Assembly (NCBI RefSeq): GCF_041435115.1
Contig: NZ_CP108046.1
Location: 2,480,001-2,544,000, forward strand
DNA length: 64,000 bases
Origin: Streptomyces sp. NBC_00289
GTDB taxonomy: Bacteria > Actinomycetota > Actinomycetes > Streptomycetales > Streptomycetaceae
Direction: 5' to 3'
Part shown: piece by piece, positions 26,055 to 33,841 of the stretch
Numbering within the stretch: position 1 is the first letter of the stretch
How the letters are laid out: every line of letters begins with the position of its first letter
Position numbers and translations under genes: made by a program
The notes under the pieces: model-generated
Seen by the model: the letters and a program-made list of their open reading frames with translations, nothing else
Told to the model about the DNA's origin: nothing
The model's database searches: none

Positions 26055-26903
26055 ATGGGACGAGTCACGGAACGACGCAAGGTGATCCGGATCCGGGACG
26101 GGGTGGTCTCCAGCCGCCCGGACACGCTCGTCGCCGAGGAGCCGCTGGAGATCCGGCTGAACGGCAAGCCGCTGGCGATCACGATGCGCACGCCCGGCGA
26201 CGACTTCGCGCTGGCCGCCGGGTTCCTGGTCAGCGAGGGTGTCCTGGGCGCGGCCTCCGACCTGCAGAACATCGTGTACTGCGCGGGGGCGACCGTGGAC
26301 GGTTCGAACTCCTACAACGTGGTCGACGTGCGGACCGCCCCCGACGTGCCGATGCCGGACATCACGCTGGAGCGCAACGTCTACACGACCTCGTCCTGCG
26401 GCCTGTGCGGCAAGGCGAGCCTCGACGCGGTCCGTACGACGGCCCGCTGGCCGATCGCCGACACTCCCCCGGTCCGGGTGGACCCGGAGCTGCTCGCGGG
26501 TCTCCCCGACCGGCTGCGCGCGGCCCAGCGGGTCTTCGACCGGACCGGGGGGCTGCACGCGGCCGCCCTGTTCGCCGAGGACGGTGAGCTGCTCGACGTC
26601 CGGGAGGACGTGGGCCGGCACAACGCGGTCGACAAGCTGGTCGGCCGCGCCCTGCAGAACGGGGATCTGCCGCTGTCGCGGGTGATCCTGCTGGTGTCGG
26701 GGCGGGCGTCGTTCGAGCTGGCGCAGAAGGCCGTGATGGCGGGCATTCCGGTGCTGGCGGCCGTCTCGGCGCCCTCGTCGCTCGCCGTGGACCTGGCCGC
26801 GGAGACGGGGCTGACGCTGGTGGGGTTCCTGCGCGGCAGTTCCATGAACGTGTACGCGGGCGAGGACCGCATCGCCCTGCGGGCCGCGGCCGCCCAGGGC
26901 TGA
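26055..26903 (+). CDS. fdhD: Formate dehydrogenase accessory sulfurtransferase FdhD
   Basis: 282 residues, seven bases after the Fe-S subunit. FdhD takes sulfur from a cysteine desulfurase and places it on the molybdenum cofactor of formate dehydrogenase. The diagnostic CGLCGK motif is present with Cys115 and Cys118, with EEPLEIRLNG and TPGDDFALAAGFLVSEG before it and DVGRHNAVDKLVG and VSGRASFELAQKA after it. Its presence at the end of the operon strongly supports formate as the substrate of the upstream oxidoreductase. Confidence 0.95.
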   Translation: MGRVTERRKVIRIRDGVVSSRPDTLVAEEPLEIRLNGKPLAITMRTPGDDFALAAGFLVSEGVLGAASDLQNIVYCAGATVDGSNSYNVVDVRTAPDVPMPDITLERNVYTTSSCGLCGKASLDAVRTTARWPIADTPPVRVDPELLAGLPDRLRAAQRVFDRTGGLHAAALFAEDGELLDVREDVGRHNAVDKLVGRALQNGDLPLSRVILLVSGRASFELAQKAVMAGIPVLAAVSAPSSLAVDLAAETGLTLVGFLRGSSMNVYAGEDRIALRAAAAQG

Positions 26904-26923
26904 ACGGTTCCCCGCGGCACGGC

Positions 26924-26973
26924 GGCGGGGCCCCGGCCGGCGGGGAGCGCCCCCTGCGCCGCGGGGCCCCGCC
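26924..26973. terminator. Bidirectional terminator between fdhD and the isochorismatase-like gene
   Basis: GGCGGGGCCCC at 26924-26934 is complementary to GGGGCCCCGCC at 26963-26973. The loop region is itself GC-palindromic. The element lies between two convergent stops and ends one base before the minus-strand stop. Confidence 0.65.
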
Positions 26974-27522
26974 TCAGTCTCCCGGCGTGAAGCGCACCTC
27001 CGCGGCCCGGACCACCGAGCCGAGCCGCGGGAAGTCCAGCCGCACCGACGCCTCGTGCTCGGGTGCGGTCAGCGCGGTCATGGCGTCCTCGACGAAGACG
27101 AGGTCGTAGCCGAGGTCGCCGGCCGCGCGGGCGGTGGACTCCACGCCGAGGTTGGTGGCGATGCCGCCGAACACGAGGGTGGTGACGCCGTGCGCGCGCA
27201 GCCGGTCGTCCAGGCCGGTGCCCTGGAAGGCGCCGATCGTCCGCTTCACGATCTCCAGGTCGCCGTCCTTCGACAGGCCGGCCACGAGACCGCTGCCGGA
27301 CGGCTGTTCGGCGACCCCGGGGCGTTCGACGCGGACCAGCACGACGAGCGCGCCGGCCGAGCGGAAGGCCGCCGCCAGTTCGCCGGCGGTGGCGAGGACC
27401 TCGGCTCCCTTGTGGGGCTCCAGTGGCAGGGCGACGATGCGGTCCATCAGATCGACGAGCACGAGGGCGCTGCGCGCGGGATCGAGGGCGAGTCGGGGCT
27501 CGGGGCTGCCTGTTGCGGTCAT
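26974..27522 (-). CDS. Isochorismatase-like cysteine-hydrolase family protein lacking the catalytic Cys
   Basis: 182 residues. The fold is recognised from ALVLVDLMDRI (catalytic Asp), IVKRTIGAFQGTGLD (catalytic Lys region), and GGIATNLGVESTARAAGDLGYD followed by EDAMTAL. In active isochorismatases and nicotinamidases the third motif reads T-N-x-C-V; here Gly replaces Cys. The same variant occurs in E. coli YecD-type proteins, so this is a known subfamily rather than a fresh mutation. Cysteine-dependent hydrolysis is unlikely and the true activity is unknown. A single gene, convergent with fdhD. Confidence 0.85.
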   Translation of the reverse strand: MTATGSPEPRLALDPARSALVLVDLMDRIVALPLEPHKGAEVLATAGELAAAFRSAGALVVLVRVERPGVAEQPSGSGLVAGLSKDGDLEIVKRTIGAFQGTGLDDRLRAHGVTTLVFGGIATNLGVESTARAAGDLGYDLVFVEDAMTALTAPEHEASVRLDFPRLGSVVRAAEVRFTPGD

Positions 27523-27667
27523 GACGGAACGTTATCCGCCGTGCGCCGTCGGTGCCGGATATACCGTCAACGGGCCCGCGTGGCGCGCCGGTTCGCCGTG
27601 CGGGCGCCGGAGGGCGGGGGGGACGGCCCATGGACCGGACGCACGGCAGCCGCTAACGTCCGGGACC

Positions 27668-28915
27668 GTGCCCGAGGACGGACGAGCACGAGAGCGGACG
27701 GGAGCCCGGGTCGGTCTGTTGCTGACCCTGGTTCTCGCGGCCGTGCTGCTCACCGCGCTCCCGGACGCCGGCGACCGTGACGATCGACAAAATGGCGCCG
27801 ACTGTCTACCGCATACCGTCGCCTCGTGGTCGGCCGACGACCGTCTCACCGCCGAGTTCGCCCGCTACGGCGACGACGCGACCCGCGGCGACGACTGGAC
27901 CGGCGGCGACGGCACCCACTCGGTGCGGCTGCCGGACGGCCGGGTCCTGTGGCTCTTCTCGGACACCTACCTCGGCCAGGTGCACGGCCCGCCCAACCCG
28001 GTCGGCGAGTCCTTCACCTGGCGGGACGCGGCCGCGCCGCTGGTGCGCAACTCGGCCGTCGTGATGACGGGACGGAGCCTGCGGTCCACGCTGCCCGCCC
28101 CCCTCTTCCCCGATCCGGCTCCCGGTCAGTGGCGCTGGCCGGTCGCGGCCCGGGTCGAGCCCCGCTCCCCCGGCTCGGCCGAGCGGGTCGTACGGGTGCT
28201 GCTGTGGGTGCGGACGGCCGGTCCGGCGCCGTGGGTGTACGGCGTGCCGACCGCCACCGAGGTGGCCACGCTCTCGCTGCCCGACCTGCGGGTCGAGTCG
28301 GTCGTGACGGTGCGCGACGAGCAGTCGGTGCCGGATCCCTCCCGGCGCGTCCTGTTCGGCACGACGCTGGTCGAGGAGGGGGGCTGGACGTACGTCTTCG
28401 GCGGCGACGACGCCCAGGCGGCGTCCCGGCCGGCCTCGTCGGCATACGTGGCGCGGGTGCCGGAGGGCAGGCTCGGGGAGCCGTCCCGCTGGCAGTACTG
28501 GAACGGTTCGGGATGGGCGGCCGGTGCGCGTCCGCGCGCGGTGCTCGGGGACGGGCTGCGCACGGGTGTGGGGAGCGCGTTCTCGGTGGTGCGGTCGGCG
28601 GGGACGTACGTCCTGTTCACCATGGCGGCGGGGACCGCGGGGCTGACGACCGTGACCTCGTACTGGGCCTGCTCCCCGACCGGGCCGTGGCACGGGCCGA
28701 GCGGGAACTTCGGCGCGTCGCTGCCGCCGGGGCAGGTCGCCGCGTACAACCCGCAGGTGCATCCCGAACTGGGCGGCGGCGGACGGCTGGTGCTGAGCTA
28801 CGACGTCAACTGGCTGGAGACGGGCCCGACGGGCGGTGCCGCGGCGCAGCTCAGCCGGAACGTGTCCCTGTACCGACCGCGGTTCGTGACGCTGCGGCTG
28901 ACGACGGCCCGCTGA
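27668..28915 (+). CDS. Secreted or membrane-anchored DUF4185-like beta-propeller protein
   Basis: 415 residues from a GTG at 27668 with only a weak ribosome site. An Arg-rich start leads into one hydrophobic segment (VGLLLTLVLAAVLLTAL) that acts as signal or anchor. The rest has the look of a five-bladed propeller: VRLPDGRVLWLFSDTYLG, RNSAVVMTG, WRWPVAARV, YVFGGDDAQ, GSAFSVVR, YWACSPTGPWHGP and YNPQVHPELGGGGRLVLSYDVN. Such proteins resemble glycosidase-like propellers of the GH43/GH32 shape, but no catalytic residues can be assigned. Its 3' end overlaps the convergent carrier gene by 65 bases. Confidence 0.7.
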   Translation: MPEDGRARERTGARVGLLLTLVLAAVLLTALPDAGDRDDRQNGADCLPHTVASWSADDRLTAEFARYGDDATRGDDWTGGDGTHSVRLPDGRVLWLFSDTYLGQVHGPPNPVGESFTWRDAAAPLVRNSAVVMTGRSLRSTLPAPLFPDPAPGQWRWPVAARVEPRSPGSAERVVRVLLWVRTAGPAPWVYGVPTATEVATLSLPDLRVESVVTVRDEQSVPDPSRRVLFGTTLVEEGGWTYVFGGDDAQAASRPASSAYVARVPEGRLGEPSRWQYWNGSGWAAGARPRAVLGDGLRTGVGSAFSVVRSAGTYVLFTMAAGTAGLTTVTSYWACSPTGPWHGPSGNFGASLPPGQVAAYNPQVHPELGGGGRLVLSYDVNWLETGPTGGAAAQLSRNVSLYRPRFVTLRLTTAR

Positions 28916-29900
28916 TCCCCGCGCGCGGATCACGCGGGTCGCGGGCCCGGCGTTTGGCGATCACCGCGCACACCATGAGCTGCATCTGGTGGAAGAGCAT
29001 CAGCGGCAGCACCGCCAGCGAGGCGTGCGCTCCGAACAGGACGCTCGCCATGGGCAGTCCGGCGGCGAGGGACTTCTTCGAGCCGGCGAACTGGATGGCG
29101 ATCCGGTCCTCCCGGCCGAAGCGCAGTGCCCTGGCGCCGTACCAGGTCAGGGCGAGCATCACGGCGAGCAGCACGGCCTCGACGACCAGCAGGCCGGCCA
29201 GGCGGGACGGGCTGACCTGGTCCCAGACGCCCTGCACCATGCCCTCGCTGAAGGCGGTGTAGACGACGAGGAGGATCGAGCCGCGGTCGACCAGGCCGAG
29301 GACCTTCTTGTGGCGGGTGACGAAGTCTCCGATCCAGCGGCGCAGCACCTGCCCGGCGAGGAAGGGCACGAGCAGTTGCAGCACGATCTTGACGAGTGAG
29401 TCGGCGGAGAACCCGCCGCCGCTGTTGCCGAGGAGGACGGCCGCGAGGAGCGGGGTGAGGACGATGCCGACCAGCGAGGAGAAGGAGCCCGCGCAGATCG
29501 CGGCGGGCACGTTGCCGCGGGCGATGGAGGTGAAGGCGATGGAGGACTGGATGGTGGAGGGGACCAGGGTGAGGAACAGCAGCCCCTGGTAGAGCGGCTG
29601 GGTGAGGAGCACCGGGACGAGTCCGCGGGCGGCCAGGCCGAGCAGCGGGAAGACGACGAAGGTACAGGCGAGGACGGTGGTGTGGAGCCGCCAGTGCCTG
29701 AGTCCGTCGAGCGCCTCACGGGTGGAGAGGCGGGCGCCGTAGAGGAAGAAGAGGAAGGCGATGGCGGCGGTGGAGGCGCCGGAGGCCACGTCGGCGCCGG
29801 TCCCGCGCGCGGGCAGCAGGGCCGCGAGGCCCACCGTCCCGAGCAGCAGCAGGATGTAGGGGTCGATCGGCAGCCGGCTCGGCCGTCGCAGGCGTTTCAC
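28851..29900 (-). CDS. Bile acid:sodium symporter-like carrier (SBF-like)
   Basis: 349 residues with about ten spans, from a GTG at 29900 with GGAG six bases upstream; the longer frame to 30038 would run into the divergent promoter. Family features are FLFFLYGARLSTREALDGLRHWR, LVPSTIQSSIAFTSIARGNVPAAICAGSFSSL (crossover region), LLVPFLAGQVLRRW and AIQFAGSKKSLAAGLPMASVLFG. Members include YfeH/RCH-like transporters; the substrate is unknown. It is divergent from a LysR regulator 180 bases away, which probably controls it. Confidence 0.85.
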   Translation of the reverse strand: MKRLRRPSRLPIDPYILLLLGTVGLAALLPARGTGADVASGASTAAIAFLFFLYGARLSTREALDGLRHWRLHTTVLACTFVVFPLLGLAARGLVPVLLTQPLYQGLLFLTLVPSTIQSSIAFTSIARGNVPAAICAGSFSSLVGIVLTPLLAAVLLGNSGGGFSADSLVKIVLQLLVPFLAGQVLRRWIGDFVTRHKKVLGLVDRGSILLVVYTAFSEGMVQGVWDQVSPSRLAGLLVVEAVLLAVMLALTWYGARALRFGREDRIAIQFAGSKKSLAAGLPMASVLFGAHASLAVLPLMLFHQMQLMVCAVIAKRRARDPRDPRAGISGPSSAAASRTAVGTGTRSG

Positions 29901-30053
29901 GGTGCTCCACTTGCTTGTGCTCCGGCGGTGCGGCGGGCGGCTGTCGCCCGGCCGGCCGGCGGCGGTTCGTCGGTCGGGGCGGGGCCGGACGGCCCCTCTC
30001 CATCGTGCTCCTCCCGTCCGCGATCGGGAATCCGGCATACCACTCTGACTGTC

Positions 30054-30068
30054 ATCACGTTCTGCGAT
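30054..30068. promoter_or_regulatory. LysR box ATC-N9-GAT
   Basis: A T-N11-A type dyad (ATCACGTTCTGCGAT), 12 bases before the LysR start codon and about 155 bases before the divergent carrier gene. The form and place fit an autoregulatory LysR binding site. Confidence 0.5.
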
Positions 30069-30079
30069 AGCCTGGCGGA

Positions 30080-30958
30080 GTGTACGACCCGTCCCAGTTG
30101 CGTACGTTCCTGGCGGTGGCCCAGACGCTGAGCTTCACGCAGGCCGCCCGGCGGCTCGGGCTGCGCCAGTCGACCGTCAGTCAGCATGTGCGGCGCCTGG
30201 AGGACGCCACCGGGCGGCAGTTGTTCACGCGGGACACGCACTCCGTGGAGCTGACGGAGGACGGGGAGGCGATGCTCGGCTTCGCGCGCCGGATCCTGGA
30301 GGTGCACGAGCAGGCGTCGGTGTTCTTCACCGGGGCGCGGGTGCGCGGGCGGTTGCGGTTCGGGGCGTCGGAGGACTTCGTGCTGACCCGGCTGCCGGAG
30401 ATCCTGGAGGGGTTCCGTTACGACCATCCCGAGGTCGACCTGGAGCTGACGGTGGAACTCTCGGGCACCCTGTACGAGCGGCTGGCCGCCGGGAAGCTGG
30501 ACCTGGTGCTGGCCAAGCGGCGCCCCGGGGATCCGCGCGGGGAGCTGGTGTGGCACGACGGACTGGTGTGGATCGGCGCGGAGCGGCTGCGCCTGGACCC
30601 GGACCGGCCGGTTCCGCTGATCGTCTATCCGCCGCCGGGCATCACGCGGGCGCTCGCCCTGGAGGCGCTGGAGCGGCAGGGCCGGGAGTGGCGCGTCGTG
30701 TGCACCAGCGGCAGCCTCAACGGTCTGATCGCGGCGGCCCGCGCGGGCCTGGGTGTGATGGCCCACTCGCGGGGCCTGATCCCGCCGGGCCTGGTGCGGG
30801 TGCCGGACCGGTCCGGGCTGCCGGAGCTCGGCCGGGTCGACTTCGTGCTCGTCCACGGTCCCCGCCGCACCTCGGCCCAGAGCGCGGCGGACGCCCTGGC
30901 GGCGGCGATCCTGGCCGGCGGGGACCGGCTCCAGCGGCGTCAGCGCAGCGGCGGCTGA
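30080..30958 (+). CDS. LysR-family transcriptional regulator
   Basis: 292 residues from a GTG. The N-terminal HTH is textbook (DPSQLRTFLAVAQTLSFTQAARRLGLRQSTVSQHVRRLE, quoted in part: LSFTQAARRLG and STVSQHVRRLE). An effector domain of two Rossmann-like lobes follows (LRFGASEDFVLTRLPEIL, YERLAAGKLDLVLAKR, GSLNGLIAAARAGLGVMAHS). Effectors are usually small metabolites. It is divergent from the SBF-like carrier and its last 19 bases overlap the convergent Lrp gene. Confidence 0.92.
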   Translation: MYDPSQLRTFLAVAQTLSFTQAARRLGLRQSTVSQHVRRLEDATGRQLFTRDTHSVELTEDGEAMLGFARRILEVHEQASVFFTGARVRGRLRFGASEDFVLTRLPEILEGFRYDHPEVDLELTVELSGTLYERLAAGKLDLVLAKRRPGDPRGELVWHDGLVWIGAERLRLDPDRPVPLIVYPPPGITRALALEALERQGREWRVVCTSGSLNGLIAAARAGLGVMAHSRGLIPPGLVRVPDRSGLPELGRVDFVLVHGPRRTSAQSAADALAAAILAGGDRLQRRQRSGG

Positions 30959-31920
30959 TACGTCAGCTGCTTGACCCGCCGCAAAAACAGTGAGGTCTCC
31001 ACGTGCTGCACGCCCTCCAGCCGGCCGAGGGGCCCGCTCAGGTAGGCGTACAGGTCCGCCGTGCTTCGGGTGACCGCGGTGGCGATGATGCTGCACGGGC
31101 CGGCCGTCGCCGCGGCGTGGGCGATCTCGCCGTGGGTCGCGAGCGCCTCGCCGACGGAGTGGAGGGCGGCGGGCGTGGTGGTGATCCACAGGGCGGCGAG
31201 GATCGGGTAGCCGATCGTCTCGGTGTGGTACTCCGCGTCGATGTGGACGGCGCCCGAGCCCAGCAGCGCGGCGAGGCGGCGCTTGACCGCGGACTCGGAG
31301 CGGCCGGTGGCGCGCTGGAGTTCCGGACAGGTGGCGCGGCCGTCGCGTTCCAGGACGGCGAGCAGCGGCTCGTCCTCCGGGTCGATACGGACCGGCCCGT
31401 GGTGGGACCCGGGACCGGGCCGCAGGGCGGCGGTCTCGTCGGCGGTGAGCGCCCCGAGTTTGCCCAGCCAGCCGTCGGGCCCGCCGTAGAAGCGGTGCAG
31501 GCTCTGGTGGGCGCGGATCTCCATCACGCGCGGGGTGCGCGGGAGTTTGCCGAGGAGCAGGTCGTCACGGTCACCGGCGCTGCGCGGTCGGGTGCCGAAG
31601 ATGATCTCGGTGCCGCCGGAGGCGATGCCGATCCAGCTCGTGTCGGGCCGTTTGGCGAGCGCCTCCGCGATGGCCGGGGCGCTGTCCGGAACGCAGCGCA
31701 GGCGCAGGGTCCACTGGTCGTGGCCGAGGCGTTCGGCGTCCCGGACGGCGACGACCCGCAGTCCGCCCTCGGCGCACAGCCTGCGGTAGCGGCGGGCGAC
31801 GGTCTGGTCGGAGACGCCGAGCACCGCGCCGAGACGGCTGAAGGAGGCCCGGCCGTCGACCTCCAGCGCGTTGAGGAGCCGCAGGTCCAGTTGGTCGAAG
31901 GTGGAGGATTCCCGCTCCAT
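30940..31920 (-). CDS. Lrp/AsnC-family regulator with two HTH/RAM-like halves
   Basis: 326 residues, about twice the usual AsnC length. The first half has FDQLDLRLLNALEVDGRAS and LGAVLGVSDQTVARRYRRL; the second half has IDPEDEPLLAVLERDGRAT and LQRATGRSESAVKRRLAALL followed by a ligand domain (GPCSIIATAVTRSTADLYAYL, GVQHVETSLFLRRVKQ). Duplicated Lrp proteins are common in Streptomyces. It is divergent from an MFS exporter 123 bases away and may control it. The start is the ATG at 31920; the long upstream frame is antisense to the exporter. Confidence 0.9.
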   Translation of the reverse strand: MERESSTFDQLDLRLLNALEVDGRASFSRLGAVLGVSDQTVARRYRRLCAEGGLRVVAVRDAERLGHDQWTLRLRCVPDSAPAIAEALAKRPDTSWIGIASGGTEIIFGTRPRSAGDRDDLLLGKLPRTPRVMEIRAHQSLHRFYGGPDGWLGKLGALTADETAALRPGPGSHHGPVRIDPEDEPLLAVLERDGRATCPELQRATGRSESAVKRRLAALLGSGAVHIDAEYHTETIGYPILAALWITTTPAALHSVGEALATHGEIAHAAATAGPCSIIATAVTRSTADLYAYLSGPLGRLEGVQHVETSLFLRRVKQLTYQPPLR

Positions 31921-32043
31921 GCCGCCCGTCTCTGTCGGATTCCGTCGCCCGGTGGCGTGATACCGCTTCGATCGCCCGGTCGGCGTCCATCGTACGGAGG
32001 CATGCGCATTCGGCGCACGGATCGTACGAGGGGGTTTGAGGAC

Positions 32044-33543
32044 ATGCGTACATGGGGGCCGTTGACGGCGGTGTGCCTGGGCACGTTCATGTTGCTGCTG
32101 GACGTGACGATCGTCGTCGTGGCGCTGCCGGACATGGCGGCGGGGCTGCACGCGTCGCTGAGTGATCTGCAGTGGGTGATGGACGGGTACGCGCTGGCGT
32201 TGGCCGCGCTGCTGCTCGGGGCGGGCGCAGCGGCGGACGTGCTGGGGCGGCGGCGGGTGCATGTGGTGGGCGTCGTGCTGTTCGCGGCGGCGTCGCTGTG
32301 GTGCGGTGTCGCGACGGGGCCGGCGATGCTGGTCGCCGCGCGGGCGGTGCAGGGTGTGGGCGCGGCGGCGATGTTCGCCACGACGCTGCCCCTGCTGGGC
32401 TCGGTCTACCAGGGCAGGCAGCGGTCGGTGGCGCTCGGGGTGTGGGGCGCGGTCAGCGGCGCGGCCGCCGCGGTCGGGCCGGTGCTCGGCGGGCTGCTGA
32501 CCGACGGGCCCGGCTGGCGCTGGATCTTCTACGTGAACCTGCCGGTGAGTGTGGCCGCGGTCTGGCTGACGCTGCGGGCGGTGCCGGAGTCCCGGGGTCC
32601 CGGCGGGCGCCGGATCGACTGGTCGGGGACGGCCACGTTCGCGACGCTGGCCGGCGCGGTGACGTACGGGGCGGTGCGGGCCGGGTCGCACGGCTGGGGC
32701 GAGACCGGCACGCTCGGCTCGTTCGCGGTGGCGGTGGTGGCGCTGGCCGGCTTCGTCGTGGTGGAGCGGCGCAGCGCCGATCCGCTGATCGATCCGCGGC
32801 TGTTCCTGAAGCCCGGATTCGTCGCGGTGATGGCGGGGGCGCTCGCCTTCAGCGCGGCGGCGTTCGGCGTCCTGCCCTACACCTCGCTGTGGCTGCAGAC
32901 CCTGCTGGGGATGAGTCCGGTGCGCGGCGGGGTGGTGTTCCTGTGGCTGTCGGTCGCCTCGTTCGTGGTGGCGGCGGCCGGCGGGCGGCTGCTGCACGGG
33001 GTGCCGGCACGGATCACCATCGGGGGTGGTCTGCTGCTGATCGGCTCGGGCCAGTTCTGCATGACAGTCCTGGACGCGGGCTCGGGCGCGAGCACGCTGG
33101 TTCCCGGGCTGGTGCTGGTGGGGGTCGGTACGGGTCTGGTGTCGCCCGGCATCGCGGGGGCCGCGCTGGCCGCCGTACCGCCGGAGCGGGCGGGTATGGC
33201 GGGCGGCGCGGTGAACACCTTCCGGCAGCTCGGCTACGCGCTCGGCATCGCGGTCTTCGGCACCGTCCTGACCTCGCGCATGCAGGACAGCCTGTCGCAC
33301 GACGCGGCCCACACCCTGGCGGGCGGTGGCGCCGGGGCGCTGCGCGGCGCGTTCTCCGAGCACGCGCTGCGCGCCGCGTTCGCCTCCGGGCTCAACACGG
33401 CGGCGGTGGCCGCGGGTGTGGTCGCGACGGTCGCCGGCGCGCTGGTGCTGGTCCTGGTCAAGGCTCCTCCGGCGGCGAAGGACGGTGTGACGCCGGCCGG
33501 TCCGCGGACGCTGAAGGAGGAGAGGGCCGCGCCGCGCGGCTGA
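32044..33543 (+). CDS. MFS drug exporter, DHA2 (14-span) family
   Basis: 499 residues with 14 predicted spans. Motifs are FMLLLDVTIVVVALPDM in helix 1, LQWVMDGYALALAALLL, GAAADVLGRRRV (motif A), AARAVQGVGAAAMFATTLPL (motif B), GAVSGAAAAVGPVLGGLL (motif C) and WRWIFYVNLPV. These are characteristic of proton-driven DHA2 multidrug or antibiotic exporters. The start ATG lies close to an Lrp-type regulator reading the other way. Substrate unknown. Confidence 0.92.
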   Translation: MRTWGPLTAVCLGTFMLLLDVTIVVVALPDMAAGLHASLSDLQWVMDGYALALAALLLGAGAAADVLGRRRVHVVGVVLFAAASLWCGVATGPAMLVAARAVQGVGAAAMFATTLPLLGSVYQGRQRSVALGVWGAVSGAAAAVGPVLGGLLTDGPGWRWIFYVNLPVSVAAVWLTLRAVPESRGPGGRRIDWSGTATFATLAGAVTYGAVRAGSHGWGETGTLGSFAVAVVALAGFVVVERRSADPLIDPRLFLKPGFVAVMAGALAFSAAAFGVLPYTSLWLQTLLGMSPVRGGVVFLWLSVASFVVAAAGGRLLHGVPARITIGGGLLLIGSGQFCMTVLDAGSGASTLVPGLVLVGVGTGLVSPGIAGAALAAVPPERAGMAGGAVNTFRQLGYALGIAVFGTVLTSRMQDSLSHDAAHTLAGGGAGALRGAFSEHALRAAFASGLNTAAVAAGVVATVAGALVLVLVKAPPAAKDGVTPAGPRTLKEERAAPRG

Positions 33544-33841
33544 CCGGCGCGAGCGGGGTCGGAAGAGGGCCGGGACGGTGGTCGGGACGGGATCGTGACC
33601 AGGGCCGGGGCGCTGTCACCGGGTCGTACAGATTCGGTGGAGATTACGGTCCCGAAACTTACTCAACCGTCAGGTTTGTGTCCGACCCTTCCCCATGTGA
33701 GCGCATTGTGCACCCGTGACCAGCGCATACCTGAGCACTGCTCGGTTTCGGCCCCCCTCCCGCCCCGTCCCCGGGTGGGGTAGCTTTCACGGCGCTGAGC
33801 GGATTGTCACCCATCGGGCGCTGAGGAGCGGGGAGCGGGGT

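Noticed and set aside
30940..33363. 807-residue extension of the Lrp/AsnC gene
   Set aside because: The segment above 31920 is antisense to the DHA2 exporter and is Arg/His-rich. The ATG at 31920 begins a complete Lrp fold.
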